Source: Cryptomeria japonica
Lineage: Eukaryota; Streptophyta; Pinopsida; Cupressales; Cupressaceae
Direction of reading: 5' to 3'
Length of the DNA: 64,000 nucleotides
Assembly: GCF_030272615.1 (NCBI RefSeq)
Contig: NC_081411.1
Span: forward strand, 43,767,017 to 43,831,016
In this document: positions 32,660 through 43,426 of the stretch, piece by piece
Layout of the letters: every line of letters begins with the position of its first letter
Numbering within the stretch: position 1 is the first letter of the stretch
Translations under genes and position numbers: made by a program
The notes under the pieces: generated by a model
The model's input: only the letters and a program-made list of their open reading frames with translations
What the model was told of the DNA's origin: nothing
Database searches by the model: none

Positions 32660-35495
32660 TATGTCATAATAGGTCCTACTAAGGGGTCTTATATCATAAT
32701 CGGTCCTAGTAAGAGGTATAATGTCTTAATAGATCCTCTTAAGGGGTCTTGTGACATCATAGGACCTATTATGTCATAATACATAGGACCTATTATGTCA
32801 TAATAGGACCTATTGTGACATAATAGGACCTATAGTGTCATAATGCGACCTATTATGACATAATAGGTCGCATTATGACATTATACGTCCTATTATGTCA
32901 CAATAGGTCCTATTATGTCATAATGTGACCTATTATGACATAATAGGTCGCATTATGACATTATAGGTCCTATTATGTCACAATAGGTCCTATTATGACA
33001 TAATAGGTCCTATTATGACATAATACCCCTTAACAAGTCTTAGTAAGGGGTATAAAGTCATAATAGGTCTTCTTAAGGGGTTTTATGACATAATATGACC
33101 TATGATGTCATAATAGGACCTATGATGACATAATAGGACCTATTACATCATCGTACATCTTATTATGTCATTATTAGTCCTATTATGACATAATACCCTT
33201 TAACAGGTCCTACTAAGGGGTACAATGTCATAATAGGTCCTCTTAAGGGGTCTTATGACATTATAGGACCTATTATGTCATAATAGGTCCTATTATGTGA
33301 TAATCGATCTTATTATGTCATAATAGATCCTACTAAGGGGTCTTATGTCATAATAGGTACTCTTAAGGGGTCTTATGACATAATAGGACACTATTATGAC
33401 ATAATAGGTCGTATTATGTCACAATAGGACCTATTATGTCACAATAGGTCCTATTATGTCACAATGTGAACTATTATGACATTATAGGTCCTATTATGTC
33501 ACAATGTGACCTATTATGACATAATAGGTCGTATTGTGACATTATAGGTCCTATTATGTCACAATGTGACCTATTATGACATAATAGGTCGTATTGTGAC
33601 ATTATAGGTCCTATTATGTCACAATAGGTCATGTTATGATATAATACCCCTTAACTCTCTCTAAAAGTACCATCTCTCTCTTTCAACCAAATTATCTTTC
33701 TCTACATATGTCATAATAGGTCCTATTAAGGGGTCTTATGTCATAATAGGTCCTAGTAAGAGGTATAATGTCATAATAGGTCCTCTTAAGGGGTCTTATG
33801 ACATAATAGGTCGTATTATGTCACAATAGGACCTATTATGACATAACAGGACCTATTATGTAATAGGTCATATTATGACATTATAGGTCCTATTATGTCA
33901 CAATAGGTCCTGTTATGACATAATACCCCTCAACTCTTTCTAAACATACCATCTCTCTCTTCCAATCAACTTATCTTTCTCTGCATATGTCATAATAGGT
34001 CCTACTAAGGGGTCTTATGTCATAATAGGTCCTCTTAAGGGGTCTTATGACATAACAGGTCGTATTATGACATAATAGGTCGTATTATGACATAATAAGT
34101 CATTTGATGTCATAATAGGACATATTATGTCACAATGGGACCTATTATGACATAATAGGTCGTATTATGACATTATAGGTCGTATTATGACATTATAGGT
34201 CTTATTATGTCGCAATAGGTCCTATAATGACATAATACCCCTTAACATGTCCTAATAAGGGGTATAAAGTCATAATAGGTCCTCTTAAGGGGTTTTATGA
34301 CATAATATGACCAATGATGTCATAATAGGACCTACGATGACATAATAGGACCTATTACATCATCATAGATCCTATTATGTCATAATTGGTCCTTTTATGA
34401 CATAATACCCTTTAACAGGGCCTACTAAGGGGCATAATGTTATAATAGGTCCTCTTAAGGGGTCTTATAACATAATAGGACCAATTATGACATGACAAGC
34501 TATCTTAAGGGGTCTTATGACATTATAGGACCTATATGATATAATAGGTCCTATTATATGATAATCGATCCTATTATGTCATAATAGGTCTTATGTCATA
34601 ATAGGTCCTAGTAAGAGGTATAATGTCATAATAGGTCCTCTTAAGGGGTATTATGACACAAAAGGACCTATTATTACACAAAAGGACCTATTATGACATA
34701 ATAGGTCGTATTATGACATTATAGGTCATATTATGTCACAATAGGTCTTGTTATGATATAATACCCCTTAACAAGTCGTACTAAAGGGTATAAAGTCATA
34801 ATAGGTCCTCTTAAGGGATTTTATGACATAAAATGACCTATGATGTCATAATAGGACCTATGATGACATAATATGACCTATTATGTCATCATAGGTCCTA
34901 TTATGTCATAATCAGTCTTATTATGACATAATACCCTTCAATAGGTCCTACTAAGGGGTATAATGTCATAATACGTCATCATCATAGGTCCTATTATGAC
35001 ATAATACCCTTAAATAGGTCCTACTAAGGGGTATAATGTCATAATATGTCCTCTTAAGGGGTCTTATGACATAATAGGGCCTATTATGACATGACGTGTC
35101 CTCTTAAGGGGTCTTATGACATTATAGGACCTATTATGTCATAGGTCCTACTAAGGGGTCTTAAGTCATAATAGTTCTTATTAAGAGGTATAATGTCATA
35201 ATAGGTCCTTTTGAGGGGTCTTATGATATAATAGGACCTATTATGACTTAATAGGTCATATTATGACACAATAGGACCTATTATGTCACAATAGGACCTA
35301 TTATGACACATTAGGACCTATTATGTCACAATGGGACTTATTATGACATAATAGGTTGTATTATGACATTATAAGTCCTATTATGTCACAATAGGACCTA
35401 TTATGACACATTAGGACCTATTATGTCACAATGGGACTTATTATGACATAATAGGTTGTATTATGACATTATAAGTCCTATTACATCACAATTTA
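32660..35495. repeat. Palindromic tandem array (about 2.8 kb)
   Basis: Hundreds of bases built from a roughly 20 bp unit that is itself close to palindromic (CCTATTATGACATAATAGG; core AGGTCCT alternating with TATGACATA). It is interspersed with AAGGGGT and ACCCCTT words and longer higher-order blocks. A CT-rich start block (CATCTCTCTC...TTATCTTTCTCT) recurs near 32608, 33660 and 33945, showing segmental duplication of the array. There is no coding sequence. Confidence 0.85.
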
Positions 35496-35574
35496 TAAGA
35501 TCTTCTAAAATCTAGAATCTGTATTATAACTCCTAGAGATCTGAAACCACTCTCAAACATCCTGCCAATATATA

Positions 35575-36682
35575 CATGAAATATAACTTAAAGTATAAGA
35601 AAGGAAAAAGACAAAGGGAAATGTGACTTAAACTTAAATGTTATATTTCATGTATATATAGTTTGTTTTTCAAAAAAAACAAATTAATTTTTTTTTTTTA
35701 AATGTATATATAGTTTATTTAAAAAAATAAAAATAAAAATTATTTAAAAAAAAGGGAAACGGGATCCCGTTTGCTAAATGTTTTTTTAATTATTTTAAAA
35801 AACGAAACGGGATCCTGTTTTTTAAAATTTCAAACTTTGGTTCGGTTGTAGCTTCGGTTTTGGCTTGGTAAATGGCTTGGACCTGGTTTGACCTGCAACT
35901 TGAAGGCCAAATCAATCTTTATATAAAATAATGACTTCAAAAATATATCTGAACACCAAATTTTCAGAATTTTTTTAAACAATGAAAACACATTATAGTA
36001 GAGACTGTCTAGAATTGAAATATGTAATTTTTAAAAAAAATTGATCTATATTTTTATTTTTAAAATAATTACTAATGAAAGAGGTCTATAAACTCAAAAT
36101 AACATGGTTTTTTAGTTTTTTAATAACTTTTTTGTATCTAAGTTTTTTGAAAAAAAAATTTATATGGCATCAAACTAGAGACAATTCTATACAGTTTTTA
36201 AAAAAAAAAAAATGTTAAGTTTAGGTCAAATTATGCTTGTCGTACACAAGAATTTTTCAAAACAATGATTATGCCCAATTAAAAATTAACAAAAAAAAAA
36301 TATGCAGAAAAAAGTTACAAAAAAATATTATCATCAAAGGTGAGTGAGTTATAGATCTTTTCCCAAAAGGATTTATAAAAATAATTTCATTTAGTTCAAA
36401 TTATGCTTTCCGTACACAGGCATGGTATGGTCCTGAAAAGTGACTTTTAAACTATAGATTTTAGTAATGCCTATTCAAACTTCATTTTTAAGATCTGGAT
36501 ATTAAAATAAATTACATATTTAGAAAGTAGACTTCAAGCACTACATTTTCTACTACTAAATTTTTTCAAGATTCATTCTTTAAGTGCCTCAAATATTTAG
36601 GTCAAATGGGATGAAATCGAAAAAAAGGGGAAAAACTTCCACTTTTTGGCCAAAAAGTGGACACAACTTCTTGCACTTACCC
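35575..36682 (-). repeat. Right inverted arm of the TIR element
   Basis: It contains the inverted counterparts of the left arm (TATATACATGAAATATAA near 35640, GGGATCCCGTTT near 35762, terminal GGGTAAGTGCA at 36682). About 0.7 kb of A/T-rich sequence without coding signal (about 35840-36600) has no partner in the left arm. Confidence 0.6.
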
Positions 36683-37651
36683 TATTGTTGTTGGTATTTT
36701 TATTGTTATGGTTGTTGGAAAAATTGGTGCCTTAGAAAATTTCAATATCCCTCTTCTGACCAAGGCATCCTCAATTTTGATACCATTATCGATCAGTTTG
36801 TCAAAACTTAGTGGACATTGCAATTGAAGTTGATAACTCATTTCGCTATTTAGGTTATCAATGAAGATATCCATCTTTTCCTTTTCAGGTACTTCATGGG
36901 AATATCTAGTGAACAATCATCTCCACCTTTGCTGAAAGGTAAGGAACATCTCACCATTTTTATGCTTCATATTGTAAAGATCAAGCATGATTATCTCATG
37001 TTGAATGTTGTAAGAATATTGTAATATGAATTTATTCACCAGCTCTTTAAATGATCTAATGCCTGATGTAAGTTTTGATAACCACTTCATGGTTTAGCCA
37101 CCTAAGCTTCATAAAAATAGTCTCATCAAATAAGTGTCATTGTGCACAAATTCTAGACTCATGGTGCAGAATTCCCTTACATGATCTTGGGGGTCGATTT
37201 TGCCATTATACTTCTCAAATTTCAGAATTTCACAGTTTGGTGGAAATGGTATCATGTTTAAGCTTCGATCAAATGGATAGGAGAAAATATCCTCTAAGGA
37301 ATATTTCCTTGTTATTCCCCTTTGCATGTCTTGCACTTGTTGTTGTAGGGCTTGAATTTGTTGAGTTAAGGCATTTAATGGATTATTACTTTCTTCTGCT
37401 TTTGTTTTCTTGTGATTTCTTCTTAGTTGGTTCACATCAAAATCAACAAGTAGTTTAGTACCCTAACTTACTAGCATTAGAAAGTAGTTCTCTAGATCTG
37501 TTTCTATAAGCTTTTCCATGAATTTTTGTAAATTGGGATTTTGTTGAGCCTCCTGAATTAGCTCATTTGTTATCTCTTTAGTGTCAATATCTTGACACCT
37601 GTTGTAAAAGGGATTTTCTTCTCTCCCTCCCATGATTGATGAAGTTTCTAT
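36683..37651 (-). pseudogene. Gypsy element E, piece 4: gag N-terminus and capsid
   Basis: Minus-strand gag. A plausible start MGGREENPFYN lies at about 37634. A Gln-rich coiled segment follows (LTQQIQALQQQVQDMQ), then the capsid-type gag domain (CEILKFEKYNGKIDPQDHVR at about 37200; SLEFVHNDTYLMRLFL; then GEMFLTFQQRWR and EKEKMDIFIDNLNSEM at 36960-36850). It ends in IKIPTTI, which continues at 32085 once the TIR element is removed. Several stops are present. The right side meets the LTR of J, so the 5' leader and LTR of E lie outside the recognisable sequence. Confidence 0.75.
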
Positions 37652-38559
37652 TGGAATAGAAGGAATCCAAGAACACTGAGAGGGGGGGTTAATCAGTGTT
37701 CTGTCGGTAACATAAGATTTTACCTTATTACAACATACATATATAAACCACTAAATGAAGAAACATATAACATGAAGTAAATAAACCAGCCACATGAATG
37801 AACACCATAACACATAGAATTTTATATGTGGAAAACCTCAAAGAGGAAAAACCACGATGGGATTTGTGACCCACAATATCAATTCACTGGCCATATGAAA
37901 GATATTACATAGTATGGGGGCCTGCACATGCAAGAAAGCACATTGCCTAGAGTACACTTCTCAACACAAAAGGGTCTCACTGACTACAAGATTTTGCTGA
38001 GATAAAATAGTAATGGTGAACTCACAAAATGCATCTGCTATGCCAAAAATAGTTATGGTTATAGATTTGTTTTGTACCAGTTCATAAACCCTAAACCCTT
38101 TTACCGGTATCCCCTTTCCTCTAAGAATGCTTTGCAAACCATCTATTGATCATTGCAAGATATTAATTTCACATCCAAATGATTTGCATACATATCCTTC
38201 GCATCATTTTCTTCTTCACATTGTTATACACTCTATCCTATATCAAAATGACGTAATAGACTGACTTATATACCTTTTAAAAACAATATGCCTTATGTCA
38301 GCGTTCAATACATTACAAAAGATATTCAATATCGACCTTATACAATAATTACAAAATGATTTTACAAATAAAAATTTTCGGATCCCAGACCGATGTCGGT
38401 TTCACTGAAGTGTTGGATGTCGGTGCCAGTGCCGGTGTCGGTTATGACCCTGATTACTCCCATGTCGGTATCTACCGGTATCTGTCAGTGTCTACCTTCT
38501 ACAAAATCTTGTTTCCATCAATGATAGCATATGAATCCAATGAGTGTCAATTGCCAACA
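37652..38559 (-). repeat. 3' LTR of element J
   Basis: About 908 bp. The inner end TTGCCAACA (minus TGTTGGCAA) equals the 5' end of the L LTR at 42548. The outer end carries the CACTGAGAGGGGGGG block of the family but is diverged; I place it at TGGAATAG (37652). The inner end borders a polypurine tract. Confidence 0.7.
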
Positions 38560-39021
38560 ATCTCCCCCTTTGGCATTGATGGCAACACTCATGTGAAAAA
38601 TGGATTCCCTACCGGTTAAACTGAAACTGAAACATGCTCCCCCTGAGCTAATTGACTATGTTTGCAATATACTCTCTGTCTGATATCCTCCCCCTAGGAT
38701 TATATACATACTTTATTTTTCACATATATATCCTCCCCCTTTGGCATCAATGTCAAAGACTGGTGAAAGAATTGAAAGAATTGTTAGGAATTTGTGCAAA
38801 AGAATGAATAATTACAGATTACTTTACCAGAGCTTGACCAATTTCAAGATTTTCGAATAAGCTTTCTCTAGTATATAGGTATCCCAGCCAGTTTTGAATG
38901 TTTCAGATATGGATACAAGTCCACTCAGTAAATGTGCAAGTGTTTCTTTCTAAGTGACTTATGCCGGTGTGGGCTTTGCAAGCATATCCATGCATTCCTT
39001 CTTATGTACACCAAGTGAATC
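38560..39021 (-). promoter_or_regulatory. Polypurine tract cluster and 3' untranslated region of J
   Basis: The primary tract AAAGGGGGAGAT touches the LTR. Three further tracts lie at about 38635, 38690 and 38733; the last repeats the AAAGGGGGAG word with the flanking GCCAAAG. There is no coding signal otherwise. Confidence 0.55.
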
Positions 39022-41785
39022 CTAGCTTGGACTCACCAAACCTCTAAGACTCCTTTCTCTTCGAATGATCTTATCTATTTCCTTTTCAAAAGCAAAAAGT
39101 TGGTTCTCCAAAGTCAAAATTTGTCCATCAATAGATGTTGTAAGTGAAGTTAGTCCATCAAAAGAATTAGCAATATTAGCAATATTAGCAATCTTTTCTT
39201 GTAACTCCTTTATTTTTTTATCTACATTTGTTGTAAGAATTTCTATATTACAACTGACCATGTAGATGTTAGTACACTATTTCAAAGAATTTTCAATAAG
39301 TATAAGTTTCTCTTCAATCTTCCTTTTCTCTATCTCAATAATCTGGTCAAAAGCAGCTCTCTTAGCCAAAGTAAATCTTTCAAGTGCTTGCCGGTCGGAA
39401 ATATGCTATAATGATTGAAAGTTTTTAGAGATGTGTTTTGTCAATACCTTAACCTTGTCGGAAGGGCTTGCTTCATTTTCAATCATACATTCAGGAATTA
39501 GTATGTGCAAAACTATTATTGACTAATCCATTATTCCTTTGTCTGCAGATCCCTCCTTCATTAGCTTTTGAGCAGCCATCATCATTATCTCTATAGGACT
39601 CATCTCTGTGATGGACTTCTTCTCAACTTGAGAAGTGTCAATTGCCAAAAGTTTTGTTGAGGAATCACCTGTTGGTATGGTACTAGGTGTCTCATCAGTC
39701 TCCTTTTCCTTTCTTGGTGTATCCTTTTTCTCATCCTCTTTTGCACCGGTGGCTTCACCACTTGGTGCAGTATCTGTCACTGTAGGTGGATTATTATCCA
39801 TAATATTATCTATATCTTGTACATTATCTATATTACATTGCTCGTACTTTACAAATGTTGTCTCTGACGGTTTATCCTGTACACTCTCATTAGTTTTAGG
39901 TTTATCTGCCGGTGGAGTTTGTACACTCTTATTATCTACTGGTTCATTCAAAATTTGATATGAGCTTCCCAAAATTCCTTTTCCCTTGGATCTGTCCGGA
40001 ATGGTGGGATTTTTTGCCTTAGAAAATTCTTCTTGAGAAGTAAGGAAATCAGGATTCTTTTGGAAGAATTTAGACCATCCTTCTCTGGTCTCATTTATTA
40101 TTTCATTGACTCTACCCATCATTAAGCTTATTTGTTGAGGTTTGCTGCTAAAAATTGTTCTATTGGAAACTTCTATACATCTTTTCATTTTCTCATTATT
40201 TATAGAACCACACATACTCAAAAGTTCAACTTCTTTAATCTTTTTGTCTCTCTTAACTGCATCTAATCTCCTTGCATCTAACTTATTATACAAAGATAAA
40301 GAAATTTCCTTCAAAAATTCTATCAAAGTCTTCTTATATATGTCTAAATATAACAAAATTGCTTCTTCCATTTCATTTTGCTCATTCTCATCTAAATGTT
40401 AATAGAAATTTGACACATTCTTCAAAATTCCATCTTTAGTTACCTCATCAATCAATTCTGCACAAGTCATTGGGGGGATGATGGTAACATTGCCAGATTC
40501 AATTGCTTCATCACTCTTTTTCTTCTTCTTGTTGGGGGTTGCAAGGGCAGATGGAGCTGGCTTCCTCTTCTGAGTAGGTTTCCTTGTCGGAGAAGTGGGT
40601 GCTATTGTTACCTTTCTTACTAGCTTCCTCCTTGGCTCCACCTTCTTCTCCTATATCAGAGGCTTGTCAACTTTCTTCCTCTATACCCTTCTGAATGCAA
40701 GAGGTTGATTATCCTCTGTATCAAAGTCAGAAGTGATAGGAGATATGAAAGTTTATGGCCTCTTTACTTCAGGAGCACTTTTCACTACAGTTGTTGGAGC
40801 TGCCTTTGCTGGTTGATCTACCGGTTTAGATCCAAAACCTAGTTCTGTATCTATCCTGTGAATTACATTTTAAACGAAGGAAGACATTTTGTCTATTTTC
40901 TTTTTCCTTCTTTTCTTATTGAAGCCAATTTTAACTTCAAGAGCCTTCTCCTCTGCAGTACCAAAGTGTTCAGTCTTGTCATCCAAAGGAGCATCAAGAA
41001 GCATTTTAGCATATAGTTCCAAGATGTTGTCGTCAAATTCATAGCCCAATTCAGTGACCCATATTATTCTTGGTTCAACTGCTTCCATGAAGGTCTCATC
41101 TGTTTTTACCACGAAGCAGATTTCAATGGAGTATTTCTCCAGAATGTGTTTGGAGATTCTCTCCCTCATTCTCATGTTCCTTTGGAAAGATTTAAAGAAT
41201 CCCCATAGCTTCTCATCCCTATTGCTGCCAAGACCGGTGATTGCAATCTCTAATCTACATACCTACCGGTATGTCATGAGCCCAATGTTTCTTTCCCAAA
41301 CCCGATAGCTCATTCATGAAATATAACATCAAGCAGACAATAAGATTGCTAAATCAGAATGTCACTTTCTTAACACCTTTGATTTTGCCAAGATTTATCA
41401 TTAATTCACTTCTTAACCATTCACACAAATAATACTTTCCATCATTCTTTATCATTTGATATGCAGCATGGATACAAGAACTCACAATAGAGTTTAATCG
41501 ACTTGATTGTGTTACCTTGTAGCCGATGATCATGCTAGAAAATTTTACATTTGTATCTTTAATGGTGCTTATCCTCATCGACCTTCCATCATGGGTTGCG
41601 TCAGTGAGCTTTTCAACCTCAGTATTGGAGATCTTCTTCCCAAGTTCCTGCCCGACTTTGGGTAATCTAGTGACCGCTTGAATTGCTTCTTTGGTGATCA
41701 TGTGAGGCCAGTCCATCCAGATGAATTCATTAAGAACCCTGCTCAGAACATATCTAGTCATTTCATCCTTGAATTTCGGTATATA
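39022..41785 (-). pseudogene. ORF2 of element J (5' truncated)
   Basis: Minus-strand blocks homologous to ORF2 of L. The core starts at the truncation (RYVLSRVLNEFIW, MITKEAIQAVTRLP, 41785-41354) and continues at 41175-40870 with RERISKHILEKYSIEICFV. A basic tail (RKLVRKVTIAP, KKKKK) lies at 40641-40399. A coiled-coil-like block (40371-39523) has YLDIYKKTLIEFL and MMGRVNEIINETREGW, followed by an acidic Pro/Thr/Glu-rich stretch. The C-terminal helix is at 39261-39022. Stops separate the blocks. The core, LDIYKK and GRVN motifs align with L at 58194-59593. Function is unknown. Confidence 0.7.
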
Positions 41786-42403
41786 CTTTTGTTTATAGTT
41801 TATATTGTAATTATCTTTTGTAAAAGCTGACATGGCATATGGTAAAAGACTCATATATATCTATGAGATCTTATAGGTCATTTTGTAGTAGTGAATATGT
41901 ATAGGATATGAGAGAGGATGATACATAGTTGACAAGGAAGGTTTTGGTAATGCACTGAGCTTAAACCGGTACTAAACCTAGCATAGTTGATGTTGATCTT
42001 AAGCAGTACATTGTATTGGATTTTGATAATCCATTTTGTAAGTTAGTGATACTTTTGCTTTTTGATTGAGCAATGAGCTCTAGGCTGCTAGCCTTCCTGC
42101 ATGTGCGGGCCCCTCATTGTAAGTAATATTTATTCATTGGCCAGTGAGTGAATATTGTGGGTCACAAATCCCATCAAGGTTTTTCCCAAATCAGGTTTCC
42201 TCATTAAATATCTTGTGTTATGGTGTGCTCTCTATGCTGTCTCTATTATTTATGTTTATTGTATTAATTCTTCTTTATCGGTATACTGTTTTGGGATGCA
42301 AAGTTCTTAATAAGGTTAAATTTGCTGCTAACTGGTTAGACACTGATTCACCCCCCTCCGTCCCACCCTCTCAATGTCTTTGGGACTGTCATTGATTCTA
42401 ACA
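41785..42403 (+). repeat. 5' LTR of element K (truncated at its start)
   Basis: It is homologous to 42733-43342 of the L LTR but lacks about the first 185 bp. It ends with the CTGATTCACCCCCC block and GATTCTAACA at 42403, directly before a primer site. The left edge is the head-to-head junction with ORF2 of J. Confidence 0.7.
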
Positions 42404-42547
42404 ATTGGTATCAGAGCCTGGTCCTCTACTTTCAAAAGCCTAACAGCTTGAGGAAGATTCTGACACCGGTACAGATGGAGAACTTAAGGAAACAATTAGA
42501 AGGAGCTCTTGTAGATTATGATGCAGAAAAAGTGAAGAACATCATAT
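42404..42547 (+). pseudogene. Element K: primer site and start of gag-like gene
   Basis: TGGTATCAGAGC at 42406-42417 is the initiator-Met-type primer site. It is followed by the first codons of the coiled-coil gag-like protein (QMENLRKQLEGALVDYDAE), equivalent to 43400-43490 in L. The frame is cut at 42547 by insertion of L. The continuation of K is not in the window. Confidence 0.75.
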
Positions 42548-43342
42548 TGTTGGCAAATGCACACTCCAATGAGATATTGTAGGTGATTGAAGGTTTTTTC
42601 ATTGATGGCAACCTTGCAATCATATGTTACTAGCAAGACAATATACCAACACCGGCAACGACAAACTCTACACCGGCACACAGAACACTGGCAGTAAAAG
42701 GAAGGATACCAGCACCCAGGCCGACAAGAATTTTGTTAATAATATATTTTGTAATTAATTGTAAAATCATTGTAAGCTGACATGGTGAGTTGTAATATGA
42801 CTCATATATGTATGAGATCATTGTAGAACATTTTGTGAATAAGGTGATAGGCGAAATGATGCAGACCTAATATACAAATTATAGGTTAAGGGTTTATGTA
42901 TGAAGCAGAGCTAAAACCTGTACTGGATCTGGCATAGCAGATGCTATTTTGAGGCAGTACAAGACATTGGATTTGCATAATCCATTTTGTAAGTCAGTGT
43001 AACTTCCCATTTTGTAATTGAGCAGTGAGCTCTAGGCACTTGGCCTTCCTGCATGTGCAAGCCCCTATTGTAAGAGTAATATTCACTTATTGGTCAGTAA
43101 GTGAATATTGTGGGTCACAAATCCCACCGAGGTTTTTCCCACATCGGGTTTCCTCATTAAACTACTGTGTTATGGTGTGCTTTTTATGTGGTTGTTGTCA
43201 TTGTTGTTTACTGCATTATTTCTGGTTTACCGATACACTATATTGATATGTTGTACATGTTTTAAATCAAGTAAATTCATAACCGGTTAAATACTGATTC
43301 ACCCCCCCCCCCCACCTCTCAGTATCTTTGGGAATCCTAACA
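42548..43342 (+). repeat. 5' LTR of element L
   Basis: 795 bp, TGTTGGCAA to CCTAACA, followed by TGGTATCAAAGT (43345-43356), a primer site with two differences from the initiator-Met consensus. A 13-base C run lies near its 3' end (about 43302-43315). The LTR shares the CTGATTCACCCCCC terminal block with K and, inverted, with A and J. Confidence 0.8.
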
Positions 43343-43426
43343 ATTGGTATCAAAGTCTGGTCCTCTATTTTTCAGAAGCCTAATAGCTTGAGGAAGATCT
43401 TGACACCGGTAGAGATAGAAAACTTG

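Larger units (their letters stand above)
32086..36682. mobile_element. Terminal-inverted-repeat element carrying a palindromic array
   Basis: A 4.6 kb insertion in gag of E. The ends are inverted: GGGTAAGTGCACAAAGTTGT on the plus strand at 32086 and GGGTAAGTGCAAGAAGTTGT on the minus strand ending at 36682. The flanks repeat TATT (32082-32085, 36683-36686), and the gag frame of E joins if one TATT and the insert are removed. Inverted similarity continues inward through GGGATCCCGTTT palindromes, a T/A-rich stretch and TATATACATGAAATATAA blocks. No transposase is visible, so it is non-autonomous. The superfamily is not assigned: the end sequence and 4 bp duplication do not fit the common plant types that I can judge by eye. 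Confidence 0.75.
37652..41785 (-). mobile_element. Element J: non-autonomous LTR element (5' truncated)
   Basis: A minus-strand relative of A and L: 3' LTR (37652-38559), polypurine tract cluster, ORF2. The 5' part (LTR, primer site, gag) is missing, because at about 41785 the ORF2 frame meets a truncated plus-strand LTR of element K head to head. There are no pol domains. J lies next to the gag start of E; the TSD cannot be verified because the other end is lost. Confidence 0.7.

Noticed and set aside
32660-35495. CRISPR-like array of repeats
   Set aside because: The units are contiguous and near-palindromic with no unique spacers, and the context is a plant transposable element.
36670-36690. 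Splice-donor-like AATAGGGTAAGT on the minus strand in gag of E
   Set aside because: It is created by the tip of the inserted TIR element; no matching acceptor with evidence was found, so an intron in E is not supported.
38356-38619. Plus-strand frame in the LTR of J
   Set aside because: It lies within the LTR and across the polypurine tract, is not present in other family LTRs, and has no recognisable domain.
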